Source of the DNA: Listeria floridensis FSL S10-1187
GTDB taxonomy: Bacteria; Bacillota; Bacilli; Lactobacillales; Listeriaceae
Direction: 5' to 3'
Assembly: GCF_000525875.1 (NCBI RefSeq)
Contig: NZ_AODF01000005.1
Location: 30,748 to 94,747 of the forward strand
Length of the DNA stretch: 64,000 nucleotides
In this document: one piece after another, positions 32,430-41,977 of the stretch
Layout: every line of letters begins with the position of its first letter
Numbering within the stretch: position 1 is the first letter of the stretch
Position numbers and translations under genes: made by a program
The notes under the pieces: generated by a model
What the model was told of the DNA's origin: nothing
What the model saw: the letters and a program-made list of their open reading frames with translations, nothing else
Databases searched by the model: none

Positions 32430-33128
32430 CTAAATTTTCTTAAGTTTAAACCAATTGAGCATAAAGAGCAGAATGGCACAAATAAGAGCAATATAGCGAA
32501 CGAGCATATTTCCATCTAGCTGGGCAATAAAAATGCCAATATAAGCCCAAACAAAGATAAGCGGGTAAACAAAGTCGTTTTGTGCATATCTGAAAATGAG
32601 TGCAATCACGCTACCGAGTAAGATGAAAATTACTGTTAAAAGCGGCTCATAAATGGTACTATTATGTGCAGCAAGGAAATAGCTGATATTTGCAAAAGTC
32701 GCGACGGAAATCCAGCCGAGATAAACGGAAAATGGCAAGCGCCAAAGCCGTTTTCGTGCAAGTTGTTTTTGACCAATGTAAATGCGAATAAGTGATAGTA
32801 AAATGGCAAACATAATGATGAGCGATAAAAAAATCAAACTAAAATGCCAAGCAAAGATCCACGCTGCATTTAGCAAGTTACTAATACTGATCGTTGTCAT
32901 CAGCTTTTTATCGAGCTTGCGATAATTCATTGAAGCCCCGATCAGCCACAACAAAAGAAGAAGATAAATCAGTCCCCAAATTGAAAATACGTAGCCTGCA
33001 GGAGTGAATAGGGCGGCATATCGATCGCTTATTTCTCCAGTTGTCATTCCATTAAGTGGAAGTAAATTTGCGAGTATATTCACAGCTAACATCGTAAAAT
33101 AAGTTAAATACATCCAAATTAGCGGCAT
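32430..33128 (-). CDS. TspO/MBR-related membrane protein
   Basis: This 232-residue protein has about seven membrane segments. The conserved pieces FTPAGYVFSIWGLIY, NAAWIFAWH and YLGWISVATFANISYF resemble the tryptophan-rich TspO/MBR (peripheral benzodiazepine receptor-like) family, in an extended form found in Firmicutes. TspO proteins bind tetrapyrroles and cholesterol-like ligands. What this long relative binds is not known. It is transcribed away from the zinc uptake operon, and its start lies close to the Zur operator. Whether Zur controls it is not clear from the sequence. Confidence 0.7.
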   Translation of the reverse strand: MPLIWMYLTYFTMLAVNILANLLPLNGMTTGEISDRYAALFTPAGYVFSIWGLIYLLLLLWLIGASMNYRKLDKKLMTTISISNLLNAAWIFAWHFSLIFLSLIIMFAILLSLIRIYIGQKQLARKRLWRLPFSVYLGWISVATFANISYFLAAHNSTIYEPLLTVIFILLGSVIALIFRYAQNDFVYPLIFVWAYIGIFIAQLDGNMLVRYIALICAILLFMLNWFKLKKI

Positions 33129-33201
33129 ATGTAATTTTTCCTCCTTTACAATACAATAGCATTATTCCCCGAAAAATAAAAATATAATCCTGATAATTCT
33201 T

Positions 33202-33220
33202 AATCGAAATCATTTCGATT
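33202..33220 (+). promoter_or_regulatory. probable Zur operator of zurAMR
   Basis: AATCGAAAT, one base, ATTTCGATT is a perfect 9-1-9 palindrome. Its core TCGAAATCATTTCGA matches the Bacillus Zur box TCGTAATNATTACGA apart from one symmetric pair of changes. It overlaps the -35 of the zurA promoter, so bound Zur would block transcription. Confidence 0.82.
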
Positions 33221-33247
33221 TACAAAAAAATGAAATTCAGCTATAAT
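33219..33247 (+). promoter_or_regulatory. promoter of zurAMR
   Basis: TTTACA (33219-33224), a 17-bp spacer and a perfect TATAAT (33242-33247), touching the Zur palindrome. Confidence 0.8.
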
Positions 33248-33292
33248 GATAATGCATCTTGAATAGGCTTATTTTTTAAAGGAGCTGAAAGT

Positions 33293-34069
33293 ATGACTGA
33301 AATCTTAAGGATCTCGGATTTGTCGTTTCATTACGATAGGGAAGAGGTGCTTCAACATATTTATCTATCAATACAAAAGGGTAGTTTTACAGGATTGATC
33401 GGACCAAATGGTTCAGGGAAATCGACTTTACTTAAATTAATTTTAGGGTTACTAAAAGTGCAGAAGGGTGAGATCGCGCTATTTGGCGAAACACAAACGG
33501 ATTTAAAGGAAAGAGAAAAAATTGGTTTTGTTTCGCAAAAATCAAATTCCTTTAACTCCGCCTTTCCTGCCACAGTTAAAGAAGTTGTGGCCAGTGGTTT
33601 GACGAAGAAAAAAGGGTTGTTTCATATGCTTGGAAAAGCAGATCATGAAGCTGTCGAGACTGCTCTTGAAAAAGTGGCAATGGTAGATTTTATCGGGCGA
33701 AATATCGGTGAGCTTTCTGGCGGACAGCAGCAGCGGGTTTTCATTGCTCGTTCACTTGTCAGCAATCCGGAACTTTTAATTTTAGATGAGCCAACGGTTG
33801 GCGTCGATGCTAAAAATGTGCAGGCCTTTTATGAACTGCTACAGAAGTTAAATCAGCAATCCGGCATGACATTACTGCTTGTCACACACGATCTCTTGGC
33901 GGTCAGTCATTATCTGGATCATGTGATCAGTTTGAATAAGCGGGTTCTCTTTGATGGATCAGCCCGCGACTATGGACTATATCTCGAAGAACGTGAAATC
34001 GAAGCAACAGCTGGAATTTACGGGAAGCAGGAGGGAACAAACTGTGATTGCCACGCTGTTTCAATATGA
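33293..34069 (+). CDS. zurA: ZurA, zinc ABC transporter ATP-binding protein
   Basis: ZurA powers high-affinity zinc uptake with the permease ZurM. The 258-residue ATPase has Walker A GPNGSGKST, the Q loop in FVSQKSN, the signature LSGGQQQR, Walker B LLILDEP and the switch His in VTHDL. The C-terminal tail carries a CDCH motif as in other zinc and manganese uptake ATPases. Its start at 33293 follows AAAGGAG. The end overlaps the zurM start by 26 bases. The substrate-binding protein is not in this operon and must be elsewhere, as in other Listeria. Confidence 0.93.
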   Translation: MTEILRISDLSFHYDREEVLQHIYLSIQKGSFTGLIGPNGSGKSTLLKLILGLLKVQKGEIALFGETQTDLKEREKIGFVSQKSNSFNSAFPATVKEVVASGLTKKKGLFHMLGKADHEAVETALEKVAMVDFIGRNIGELSGGQQQRVFIARSLVSNPELLILDEPTVGVDAKNVQAFYELLQKLNQQSGMTLLLVTHDLLAVSHYLDHVISLNKRVLFDGSARDYGLYLEEREIEATAGIYGKQEGTNCDCHAVSI

Positions 34070-34922
34070 ATTTATTCGCAATACGTTTATTGTTGGGCTT
34101 GTGATAGGTGTAGTTGCTCCGCTTCTTGGCAGTTTTATCGTGGTTCGTAAGCTGTCACTTATGGCGGACGCACTTAGTCATGTCAGCTTAGCAGGTATTG
34201 CGGTCAGTTTATTTTTAAGCAAGACTTATCTGCCGCTTGCTGGGCTTAACCCGCTTTATCTTGGATTCGCTTTTGCAACAGGCGGTTCACTTTTGATGGA
34301 GCGGCTACGATCGGCTTATCGTCATTTTGAAGAACTGGCCATTCCAATTATCATGTCATTTGGGATGGGATTTTCGGTAATTTTTATTTCGCTTGCCAAT
34401 GGTTTTAATACCGATTTATTCAGCTACTTATTCGGCAGTGTTAGCGCGGTTAGCAAATCGGATATGTGGTCAATTACTGTGATTGCCGTGATTGTGTTTG
34501 TTGTGATTTTACTGCTTTATAAAGAATTATTTTTGCTGTCATTTGATGAAGAATATGCGCGAGTTTCAGGGATACGTGCCAAGGTTTTTGATGTCATCTT
34601 TATGGTACTTGTAGCACTTGTAATCGCAAGCTCAATGCGAATTGTTGGAATACTGCTTGTTTCTTCGCTTATGACGCTTCCGGTTGCGGCAGCAATTCGG
34701 ATTGCAAACGGCTTTAAGCAAACGATTATTATTGCGATTGTTTTTGGTGAAATCGCAGTTCTTGGCGGACTTGTCAGCGCGTATTATTTAGATCTTGCGC
34801 CGGGAGGTTCGATCGTGATGATTTCTGTTTTGATTCTGATCTTCACGATGATTTATCAAAAGCTTAGAATCAAGTGGATTATTTCAAAACGAGGTGAAGA
34901 AAATGGCACTGTCAGCGAGTGA
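34044..34922 (+). CDS. zurM: ZurM, zinc ABC transporter permease
   Basis: ZurM is the membrane subunit of the zinc uptake system, an ABC-3 family permease. The product has 292 residues with about eight membrane segments and the conserved motifs [18 protein letters not shown] near the N terminus and [14 protein letters not shown] near the C terminus. The start is a GTG at 34044, about ten bases after AGGAGGG, inside the end of zurA. The frame is open further upstream, but only in the shadow of zurA. The end overlaps zurR. Confidence 0.93.
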   Translation: MIATLFQYEFIRNTFIVGLVIGVVAPLLGSFIVVRKLSLMADALSHVSLAGIAVSLFLSKTYLPLAGLNPLYLGFAFATGGSLLMERLRSAYRHFEELAIPIIMSFGMGFSVIFISLANGFNTDLFSYLFGSVSAVSKSDMWSITVIAVIVFVVILLLYKELFLLSFDEEYARVSGIRAKVFDVIFMVLVALVIASSMRIVGILLVSSLMTLPVAAAIRIANGFKQTIIIAIVFGEIAVLGGLVSAYYLDLAPGGSIVMISVLILIFTMIYQKLRIKWIISKRGEENGTVSE

Positions 34923-35337
34923 AGCATTGCTTAAAATGAAAGATTCTGGATACAAACATACAGACAAACGTGAATTTTTGATTCAATTATTCGTGCAGAA
35001 AAACCGTTACTTAACGGCAAAAGAAGTACAGGAAAGTATGAAAGATGATTTTCCAGGAATCAGTTTTGATACAATTTATCGGAATTTATCTCTATTTGTC
35101 GATCTTAATATTTTGGAGGAAACCGAGCTTTCGGGAGAGAAAAATTTCCGCCTAGCCTGTTCGCACGAGCATCACCATCATCATTTTATTTGCCTAGCTT
35201 GTGGCAAGACAAAAGAAATCATGCTTTGTCCAATGGATTTTTTGACAGATGCACTTCCTGATTATGAAATTGAAGGGCATAAATTTGAAATTTACGGTAA
35301 ATGCCCGGATTGTATTAAAAATGGAAAAACTGCGTAA
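34903..35337 (+). CDS. zurR: ZurR, Fur-family zinc uptake regulator
   Basis: ZurR is the zinc-sensing repressor that probably acts on the palindrome at 33202-33220. The 144-residue protein has an N-terminal winged helix with TAKEVQESM and [12 protein letters not shown]. The metal-binding half has the His-rich SHEHHHHHF and two pairs of cysteines (CLACG and CPDC) for the structural zinc. The start ATG at 34903 follows GAGGTG; a GTG at 34894 lies within that site. The stop codon is in the left arm of the terminator. Confidence 0.93.
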   Translation: MALSASEALLKMKDSGYKHTDKREFLIQLFVQKNRYLTAKEVQESMKDDFPGISFDTIYRNLSLFVDLNILEETELSGEKNFRLACSHEHHHHHFICLACGKTKEIMLCPMDFLTDALPDYEIEGHKFEIYGKCPDCIKNGKTA

Positions 35338-35361
35338 GGCACAAGCCTTACGCAATTTTTT
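35331..35361. terminator. terminator of zurAMR
   Basis: GCGTAAGGC and GCCTTACGC pair around ACAA, followed by a T run; the zurR stop codon lies in the left arm. Confidence 0.9.
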
Positions 35362-35686
35362 ATAAGAAAAGCCGCAATAATACCATTGATACGACTCCGA
35401 CAATAACGATAGCAACCAGGCTTTTCGTGAGGATTGCCGTGATAATTGCTGGAAGTGAAGCAAGAAATGGCAAAAGTTGGATAGTTGGAAAATGTCCCGG
35501 ATCAGATTTTAGCAGACTTTGAACGAAAAGAGCTGTCAAAATGGCCAAGGGAACATAGGAAAGATAGCTTAAGACGCTACTTGGCAGATTGATCTTTTTA
35601 ACAAAAAGAAAGGGTAAAACGCGTGGCCCGACGGTTGCTACGGCACTTGCCAAGATAGCGAGAAAGGTATACATATGTATGGTCAT
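35360..35686 (-). CDS. azlD: AzlD-like branched-chain amino acid exporter subunit
   Basis: AzlD is the small partner of AzlC. Together they export branched-chain amino acids or their analogues. The 108-residue protein has four membrane segments and the conserved VGPRVLPFLFVKK near the N terminus, typical of AzlD. It overlaps the azlC end by four bases, so the pair is coupled. The actual substrate in this organism is not shown by the sequence. Confidence 0.86.
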   Translation of the reverse strand: MTIHMYTFLAILASAVATVGPRVLPFLFVKKINLPSSVLSYLSYVPLAILTALFVQSLLKSDPGHFPTIQLLPFLASLPAIITAILTKSLVAIVIVGVVSMVLLRLFL

Positions 35687-36378
35687 TTTTCTGTCACCAC
35701 CCCAATCAAGCAGCCGATCAGTGTTGCTGCGAGCACGGCTAGTTCAGGGCTTAAAAACCGCATGAAGAAGACGACAAGAACGGTTACTGTTAACATAATG
35801 AGAAGCGAATGCCCGATTTTTTTTGTTTTATCGTCGATGATTTGAAGATAAAGCAAACCGATGAACATCGCGGTAAGTGCAAAGTCGAGCCCGAAACTTT
35901 CAGGGTTTGGCAAAAAAGCACCGAGTACTGCGCCGAGGATACAGGATAGTACCCAAGCTACATATGCTGTGAGGTTCAAACCGTGCATCCAGCTCGTATT
36001 GATCATCTTAGTGCGACTAATTTGATTCATTGCAACAGCGAAAGATTCATCTGTTAGAAGAGAACCAATTCCAATATTTTGGAGGAGCGAGTCTTGTTTG
36101 AAATTTGGTGCTGTAGCCATACTCATGAGTAGATAACGTGAATTGACTAGAAATGTAGTGATAAAGATGGCAGAAACAGGTGTATGAAGCAAGAGCATGC
36201 CACAAATGATGAACTGTGCAGCACCTGCATAAACAAGACCAGACATGAGTCCGACTTCAAGAATGCTTAGCTCAGATGCCTTGCCAACGACGCCAGCAGC
36301 AATTCCGATACCAACATATCCGAGCACTGTCGGCAGGCAAGCTTTGACTCCGTCTACAAAAGTTAGATTATTTTCCAT
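35683..36378 (-). CDS. azlC: AzlC-like branched-chain amino acid exporter subunit
   Basis: AzlC is the large membrane subunit of the AzlCD exporter. The 231-residue protein has about seven membrane segments and the conserved motifs VGIGIAAGVVGKASELS, AGAAQFI and LLTDESFAVA. The start is the ATG at 36378 (minus strand), after AAGGAGGCGGAAT. The frame stays open to 36462, but that stretch includes the promoter and the ispG terminator. It is transcribed from its own extended -10 promoter. Confidence 0.88.
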   Translation of the reverse strand: MENNLTFVDGVKACLPTVLGYVGIGIAAGVVGKASELSILEVGLMSGLVYAGAAQFIICGMLLLHTPVSAIFITTFLVNSRYLLMSMATAPNFKQDSLLQNIGIGSLLTDESFAVAMNQISRTKMINTSWMHGLNLTAYVAWVLSCILGAVLGAFLPNPESFGLDFALTAMFIGLLYLQIIDDKTKKIGHSLLIMLTVTVLVVFFMRFLSPELAVLAATLIGCLIGVVTEK

Positions 36379-36406
36379 ATTCCGCCTCCTTGGTGAATTT
36401 GGAATT

Positions 36407-36415
36407 ATCATACCA
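36407..36415 (-). promoter_or_regulatory. extended -10 promoter of azlCD
   Basis: On the minus strand TGGTATGAT lies about 29 bp before the azlC start. Confidence 0.55.
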
Positions 36416-36425
36416 TAGTTGGCAT

Positions 36426-36482
36426 AAAAAAGCCGGATTGATCTGTTTCCTGCATTTTGCAAGAATCAAACCATTCCGGCTT
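36426..36482 (-). terminator. terminator of ispG
   Basis: Read on the minus strand, AAGCCGGAATGGTTTGAT pairs with ATCAATCCGGCTT (with a small bulge) and is followed by six T. Confidence 0.8.
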
Positions 36483-36514
36483 GGGTAAATTTAAAGTGTT
36501 TCGCGCTCTTTGAT

Positions 36515-37654
36515 TTACTTGGCTTCAGCAGAAGCAGCTTCTTCGGCTGCTTTTTTAGCAAAGTATTCTTCAGCGAGAATATCAATTTCTTTTTTCAGTT
36601 CATCTACCATGATTTCCTCAGGAACTTTCCGAACGATTTTTCCATGACGGAATAATAGTCCTTCGCCGTGAGCACCAGCAATTCCGATGTCTGCTTCACG
36701 TGCTTCTCCTGGACCGTTTACAGCACAGCCAAGTACGGCAACTTTAATCGGCGCTTTAATCGTCGAAATATACTCTTCAACTTCATTTGCAATACTGATT
36801 AAATCAATCTCAATACGACCGCATGTTGGACAAGAAATTAAGGTAGCAGCGTTTGATGAAAGTCCGAACGATTTAAGCAGTTCACGAGCAACTTTCACTT
36901 CTTCAACCGGATCAGCACTGAGCGATACGCGGAGCGTATTGCCGATTCCACGACTTAGGATAGCTCCGAGTCCTGCAGCACTTTTGATGCCGCCGGCGAA
37001 CTGGGTTCCGGATTCGGTAATACCAAGGTGAAGTGGGTAATTGAATGCTCGGCTCGCTTTATCATACGCTTCAATTGCAAGATTTACATCCGATGCTTTC
37101 AGTGAAACAATGATGTCATGGAAATCAAGGTCTTCCAATATCTTGATGTGATGAAGTGCGCTTTCGACCATACCATCAGCAGTTGGATAGCCGTATTTTT
37201 GGATGATTTTCTTTTCAAGGCTTCCGGCATTTACACCAATGCGGATCGGGATGCCTTTTGCTTTTGCAGCATTCACTACTTTTTCAACGCGCTCACGACG
37301 TCCGATATTCCCCGGATTGATCCGGATTTTATCAACACCTGCTTCGATTGCCATCAGAGCAAGGCGATAATCAAAATGAATATCGGCTACAAGTGGAATG
37401 TTAATGCGTTTTTTTATATCACTTAAAGCGTTAGCCGCGCGTTCATCTGGGCATGCTACCCGGACGATTTGACAGCCGGCTTCTTCAAGCCGTAAAATTT
37501 CAGCAACAGTAGCCTCGACATCATGCGTTTTGGTTGTTGCCATACTTTGAATAAATAGTTCGTTACTTCCGCCGATCGTTAGATTTCCAACTTTCACGGG
37601 ACGGGTTTCAGTACGTAATGTTCTCTCGTTCAAGGATATTCGCTCCTTTTTCAT
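36515..37654 (-). CDS. ispG: IspG, HMBDP synthase
   Basis: IspG converts methylerythritol cyclodiphosphate to HMBPP, the step before IspH, with a 4Fe-4S cluster. The 379-residue protein is the two-domain bacterial type. The TIM barrel begins near [12 protein letters not shown]. The cluster ligands are Cys275 and Cys278 (SCPTCGR), Cys310 ([10 protein letters not shown]) and probably Glu317. The tail (about 365-379) is rich in Ala and Glu. On the minus strand it has an extended -10 promoter and the ribosome binding site AAAGGAG before the ATG at 37654. Confidence 0.95.
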   Translation of the reverse strand: MKKERISLNERTLRTETRPVKVGNLTIGGSNELFIQSMATTKTHDVEATVAEILRLEEAGCQIVRVACPDERAANALSDIKKRINIPLVADIHFDYRLALMAIEAGVDKIRINPGNIGRRERVEKVVNAAKAKGIPIRIGVNAGSLEKKIIQKYGYPTADGMVESALHHIKILEDLDFHDIIVSLKASDVNLAIEAYDKASRAFNYPLHLGITESGTQFAGGIKSAAGLGAILSRGIGNTLRVSLSADPVEEVKVARELLKSFGLSSNAATLISCPTCGRIEIDLISIANEVEEYISTIKAPIKVAVLGCAVNGPGEAREADIGIAGAHGEGLLFRHGKIVRKVPEEIMVDELKKEIDILAEEYFAKKAAEEAASAEAK

Positions 37655-37684
37655 TCACAATCTTAGTTTTTTCTTATCCTAAGT

Positions 37685-37693
37685 ATCATACCA
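37685..37693 (-). promoter_or_regulatory. extended -10 promoter of ispG
   Basis: On the minus strand TGGTATGAT lies about 31 bp before the ispG start. Confidence 0.55.
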
Positions 37694-37744
37694 CTTTTTT
37701 TTCAGTGAAAGCACTAGTTCAGCCGATTAGAATTTTCTCAGAAA

Positions 37745-37796
37745 TAAAAAATCAGCTGTTTACAAGAAGACCGTAGCTTGCTTGTAACAACTGATT
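37745..37796 (-). terminator. terminator of the DUF1189 gene
   Basis: On the minus strand AATCAG, TTGT and ACAAG-type arms pair over 15 bp with small bulges, followed by six T. Confidence 0.75.
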
Positions 37797-37801
37797 CGCT
37801 A

Positions 37802-38590
37802 TTATTCTTTTTTGTCTTGCGGAATTGTTCGAATGGCTAAGAAAATGATAATCAAACTTACACCAATATTGATTTCCATTCCAAATGGCACTTGGATTTG
37901 GAACCATTCCATGATCATTGTAAAGACAGTGGCAAGCGTGATACTGTATGCGGCCATCATCCAGTTTTCTTTGTAGCTGATACCGCCACGTCCAAATCCA
38001 GATAAGATGAATCCGAATAATCCGTAAATCGCAACACGGAAAAAGGCTGATCCGAGCATAAAGAGGAAAAGAACGAACAGAATAAGCGGGATCACATATT
38101 TAGAAACATCTGTAATTGAACTGTAAATGCTCATCAAATCCGCTTTGTCGGAAATGCCAAGTGCAGAATAGCTGAACGATTGCGACATGCCGCCTGCTGT
38201 AATATAAATGCCATCAGATAAGAAAGCAAAGGCGCTTTCGTAAGAACCGATTTTGTTATCAACATCATCCTTATCAAGCGTTCCGCTTGCATCATAATAG
38301 ATGTGCAGACTGCCTTCATCAATTGAAATCGGTAAATTTTCCGCTGCCCCATCTTTCGTTTGAAGTTTTCCATCAGCAACAGTAAAATCTGGAATTTGTT
38401 TTTCAAGGGTTTCTTCACTAAGTTTTAATGCATTTTGAGTTGTGGTTGTTGTATAGTAAGCAAGCGGCAAAAAAGCAAGAAACGATAAAACAATAATATA
38501 AATGATACTCTTACTTACTTTATCTTTGCGAAAGCTTGCAATATCTTGTGGCGAGTATAAACTCTTCCAAAAACGCTTAAAGATATTCAT
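37802..38590 (-). CDS. DUF1189 family membrane protein
   Basis: The 262-residue product has an N-terminal cytoplasmic piece (MNIFKRFWKSLYSPQDIASFRKDK) and a first membrane segment (about 29-48). An extracellular domain of about 100 residues (ESLE to SALGISDKAD region) follows, and then four C-terminal membrane segments (about 163-260). This matches the DUF1189 family of Firmicutes. The function is unknown. I start it at the ATG at 38590; the GTG at 38605 is part of the likely binding site GAGGTG. It is divergent from sodA. Confidence 0.78.
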   Translation of the reverse strand: MNIFKRFWKSLYSPQDIASFRKDKVSKSIIYIIVLSFLAFLPLAYYTTTTTQNALKLSEETLEKQIPDFTVADGKLQTKDGAAENLPISIDEGSLHIYYDASGTLDKDDVDNKIGSYESAFAFLSDGIYITAGGMSQSFSYSALGISDKADLMSIYSSITDVSKYVIPLILFVLFLFMLGSAFFRVAIYGLFGFILSGFGRGGISYKENWMMAAYSITLATVFTMIMEWFQIQVPFGMEINIGVSLIIIFLAIRTIPQDKKE

Positions 38591-38692
38591 TTTCGTTGTC
38601 AGCACCTCACAGTATTAGTTTAAAAAAATGAGTAAAGGGAAGAGAATAAACGCGTGCGATTTTTCTTTCACCTGCCTACAATAATAGCTTGA

Positions 38693-38735
38693 TTTTCTGC
38701 TAAAAGCAAACGGCTTAACTGCTTGGAGCAGAAAA
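38693..38735. repeat. stem-loop in the DUF1189-sodA intergenic region
   Basis: TTTTCTGCT (38693-38701) and AGCAGAAAA (38727-38735) are perfect complements with a further AGCA/TGCT pair inside. There is no T tract on either strand. The 306-bp gap between the divergent genes otherwise holds only the sodA promoter region. Confidence 0.5.
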
Positions 38736-38816
38736 ATTGCAACTCGGTTTTGATCGTGATAGGCTAAAAGGTGTAAACGAATCGGTGATAAAAAGGCTTT
38801 CACTTTCATTTATTAG

Positions 38817-38822
38817 TACAAT
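38817..38822 (+). promoter_or_regulatory. -10 element upstream of sodA
   Basis: TACAAT lies 75 bp before the sodA start; no good -35 is visible. Confidence 0.4.
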
Positions 38823-38896
38823 AGATGTGTGAGGTAAGCTAATAGACATACCCGAACTTCGCTTGCGACAATCAAAATTTCAAGGAGGAATTTACA

Positions 38897-39505
38897 GTGG
38901 CATATGAACTACCGAAATTACCATATACGTATGATGCGCTTGAACCAAACTTTGACAAGGAAACAATGGAAATCCATTATACGAAACACCACAATACTTA
39001 CGTAACAAACTTGAATAACGCAGTGAAAGACTATCCTGAGCTAGCTGCAAAATCGGTTGAAGATTTAGTAGCAGATCTAAATAGTGTGCCTGAAAGCATT
39101 CGCACAGCGGTTCGCAATAACGGAGGCGGTCATGCAAATCACAGCTTATTCTGGACAATTCTTAGCCCTACTGGCGGCGGGGAACCAACTGGAGCTTTGA
39201 AAGATGCAATTGATAGCACATTTGGAGGCTTTGATGCTTTCAAAGAAAAATTTGCGGCTGCAGCAACCACTCGTTTCGGTTCTGGCTGGGCGTGGCTTGT
39301 TGTAAAAGACGGAAAACTTGAAATCATCAGCTTGCCAAACCAAGATTCTCCGCTTACAGAAGGTTATACGCCTGTACTCGGACTTGATGTTTGGGAACAT
39401 GCCTACTACTTGAAATTCCAAAATCGCCGTCCTGAGTATATCAATACTTTCTGGAATGTGATTGACTGGAATGAAGCAAATCGTCGTTTTGAAGCGGCTA
39501 AATAA
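38897..39505 (+). CDS. sodA: superoxide dismutase (Mn/Fe family)
   Basis: SodA converts superoxide to hydrogen peroxide and oxygen in the cytoplasm. The 202-residue protein has the metal ligands His27, His82, Asp164 and His168 ([11 protein letters not shown]). The [11 protein letters not shown] stretch is of the manganese type. The start is a GTG at 38897 after AAGGAGGAAT. It is a single-gene unit with its own terminator. It may depend on manganese, which the MntH transporter encoded at 57700 could supply. Confidence 0.97.
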   Translation: MAYELPKLPYTYDALEPNFDKETMEIHYTKHHNTYVTNLNNAVKDYPELAAKSVEDLVADLNSVPESIRTAVRNNGGGHANHSLFWTILSPTGGGEPTGALKDAIDSTFGGFDAFKEKFAAAATTRFGSGWAWLVVKDGKLEIISLPNQDSPLTEGYTPVLGLDVWEHAYYLKFQNRRPEYINTFWNVIDWNEANRRFEAAK

Positions 39506-39519
39506 ATTTGACAGTCACA

Positions 39520-39555
39520 ACGCGGCTTGGAGAGTTTTCTCTTAGCCGCTTTTTT
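39520..39555 (+). terminator. terminator of sodA
   Basis: GCGGCT and AGCCGC, with GAGA/TCTC pairs inside, followed by six T. Confidence 0.9.
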
Positions 39556-39663
39556 AATGTCCAAATGATTTTAATGAAATTCTCATTTTGAGAGAGTGGA
39601 AAAGTTGTCAGTTTTCCGATACAATAGGAAGAGGCATTTTACCATAGAGAGGGTTTGTGATAC

Positions 39664-41833
39664 GTGAAACTGAATTTTAGAAAGAAGAAAGATCGGACGA
39701 AAAAAGAAAAAAACGTGCGGTCATTCCACTCCGTCTCAATATTTTATTTTTCGTGATTTTTATTTTATTTTCTGTTTTGATTCTACGTCTCGGTATTGTG
39801 CAGATTGTACAAGGAGACACCTATAAAAGGCAACTTGAGGAAACGGATAATGTGACGGTTTCAAAAAATGTACCACGCGGTGTTATTTTTGACCGTAATT
39901 ATAATCTTATGGTTGGAAATACGGCAGTGAAGTCAATTACTTATACGCGTAGTCAAAAAAACAAAAAACATCAGAAATGCTTGAAGTGGCTCAAAAACTC
40001 GATAAAATGATTGATGTAGAAGTAGAAAAATTAACAGAACGTGATTTGAAAGATTACTGGATTTTGACGCATGAAAAAGAATCGCTTAATCGTTTATCGA
40101 AAAAAGAGCAAAATCTAGACGCTTCGAAAGCCTATAAAAAACAAGTGGAAGATGTCACTGAGAAAGATATCGCTTCACTGACAGACGAAGATAAACGCAT
40201 CGCTACAATTTATAAGAAAATGACAAGCGGTTACGCAATGACAGAATCAATTGTTAAGGGTAAAGGTGTCACGGACGAGGAAATTGCGAAAGTCAGCGAA
40301 AACTTGGAGAGCCTTCCGGGTGTGGATACAACAACTGACTGGAATCGTTTCTATACCTATAATGAAACACTGCGTTCAATCCTCGGATCGGTTTCTTCCG
40401 CAAAAGAAGGGCTACCAAAAGAAAAAGCGGAATATTATTTATCGCAAGGTTACAGCCGCAATGATCGCGTCGGAAAGAGTTACTTGGAAGCGGAATATCA
40501 AAATATTTTAGCAGGGCAAAAATCGCAATCAGAAAGCGTGATGGATGCTCAAGGGAATATTATTGAAACGGTTCAAAAAAATGAAGGTTCAAAAGGCAAA
40601 GACCTAGTGCTTTCTGTTGATGTCGATTTCCAGCGTGCAGTGGAAGATATTTTACGAAAAAACATTCAAAAAGGAAAATCATCTGGGGGTTCTGATTTGT
40701 TAGACCGAGCTTTCGTTGTAGCGATGGATCCCTATAGCGGAGAAGTACTTGCGCTTGCTGGTCAAAAATTAAATGATAAAGGCAAATTTGAAGATTACTC
40801 GCTTGGAACGTTTACGACAGCTTATAATATGGGCTCGGCTGTAAAGGGGGCAACTGTTCTCGGCGGAATTATGAGTGATGCAATTACAAAGGACACTTAT
40901 TTTACCGATCAGCCGATTAAGTTCAAAGGAACAAAAGCGAAGAGTTCTTGGTTTAACCGAAATGGTGAAGGAACGCGTACGCTGAACCCAGTAGGGGCTC
41001 TTGAAATTTCATCAAACTCATATATGTACCAAGTTTCAATGAAAATGGGTGGAGCAAAGTATGTCTACGATGGCCCGCTTCGTGCCCCTCTTTCAACATT
41101 TGACAAAATGCGCTACTATTATAATCAATTCGGATTAGGCGTTCGTACTGGAGTTGATCTTCCTGGCGAGCAAATTGGATATAAAGGTCCGGATGACACA
41201 GCTGGTAAAATTCTCGACTTTGCGATTGGACAATATGACTCATATACACCGCTTCAGCTAGCGCAATACTCATCCGTTGTCGCGAATGGTGGTTCACGAA
41301 TTGCACCAACAATGTTGAAGGAAATTCGTAATCCAAGTACAAGCGGAGATACTGTTGGAACACTTGCAACAAGTACGAAACCAGATGTGCTAAACCGACT
41401 TGGTGTAACAGAGGCAGACATTCAAACTGTTCAAAATGGTTTTTATCAAGTAACACACGGTTCATCAGGAACTGCACGAACAGTCTTCACATCATCTGAC
41501 TATGATGTGGCCGGAAAAACAGGAACTGCACAAGGATTCTATGACGGTCCAAAAGAAGGTTCGAAAATGGCAGATGTGTGGAATACAACTTTTGTTGGCT
41601 ATGCACCGGTCAAAAAACCAGAAATTTCGATTGCTGTTGTTGTTCCGTGGGAATATCGTGATGGTTACAGCGATTCAAAAATTAATATGAGCATTGCAAA
41701 AGAAGTATTTGATAAATATTTTGAGCTTAAGAAAAAACGTGCAGAAGAGAAAAAGGAAACATCGCATGTCGATCAGCCAATCAATAATGTGCAGCAAGCA
41801 CGTGCTGCACAATCGAAACAAACTGAAAAATAA
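39664..41833 (+). CDS. class B penicillin-binding protein (two frameshifts in sequence)
   Basis: This is a monofunctional D,D-transpeptidase of cell wall synthesis, probably the elongation-type class B PBP that Listeria carries before asd. A basic cytoplasmic tail (MKLNFRKKKDRTKK) is followed by one membrane segment and the PBP dimerisation domain (VPRGVIFDRN). The transpeptidase domain has SAVK (active Ser), SSN, and KTGTAQG. Two -1 shifts break the frame: at a run of seven A (39707-39713) and within 39955-39968 (runs of seven and six A). One added base at each gives 723 residues. The start is the GTG at 39664; a clear GGAGG-like site is lacking, GAGAGGGT being the best. Confidence 0.9.
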
Positions 41834-41841
41834 TTTGGCTT

Positions 41842-41873
41842 AGACCCCCGCTTCATGAAGCAGGGGTCTTTTT
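41842..41873 (+). terminator. terminator of the PBP gene
   Basis: AGACCCCCGCTTC and GAAGCAGGGGTCT pair with one mismatch and are followed by five T. Confidence 0.92.
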
Positions 41874-41913
41874 GATAAAACATACCAAAAGAACTGCGGA
41901 ATAGCGGCTTTTA

Positions 41914-41922
41914 TGGTATGAT
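41914..41922 (+). promoter_or_regulatory. extended -10 promoter of asd
   Basis: TGGTATGAT lies 56 bp before the asd start. CATACC (41881-41886) and GGTATG (41915-41920) are inverted copies, so the promoter lies in one arm of a stem-loop or operator-like repeat. Confidence 0.55.
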
Positions 41923-41933
41923 AAGAGAAGTTT

Positions 41934-41954
41934 AAAGTGAGCGAGTCACTTTTT
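41934..41954 (+). terminator. small terminator-like hairpin in the asd leader
   Basis: AAAGTGA and TCACTTT pair around GCGAG and run into a T tract, between the promoter and the ribosome binding site. It could attenuate the operon, but the stem is short. Confidence 0.35.
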
Positions 41955-41977
41955 GATGGAAAAAGGAGGAATCAGGT

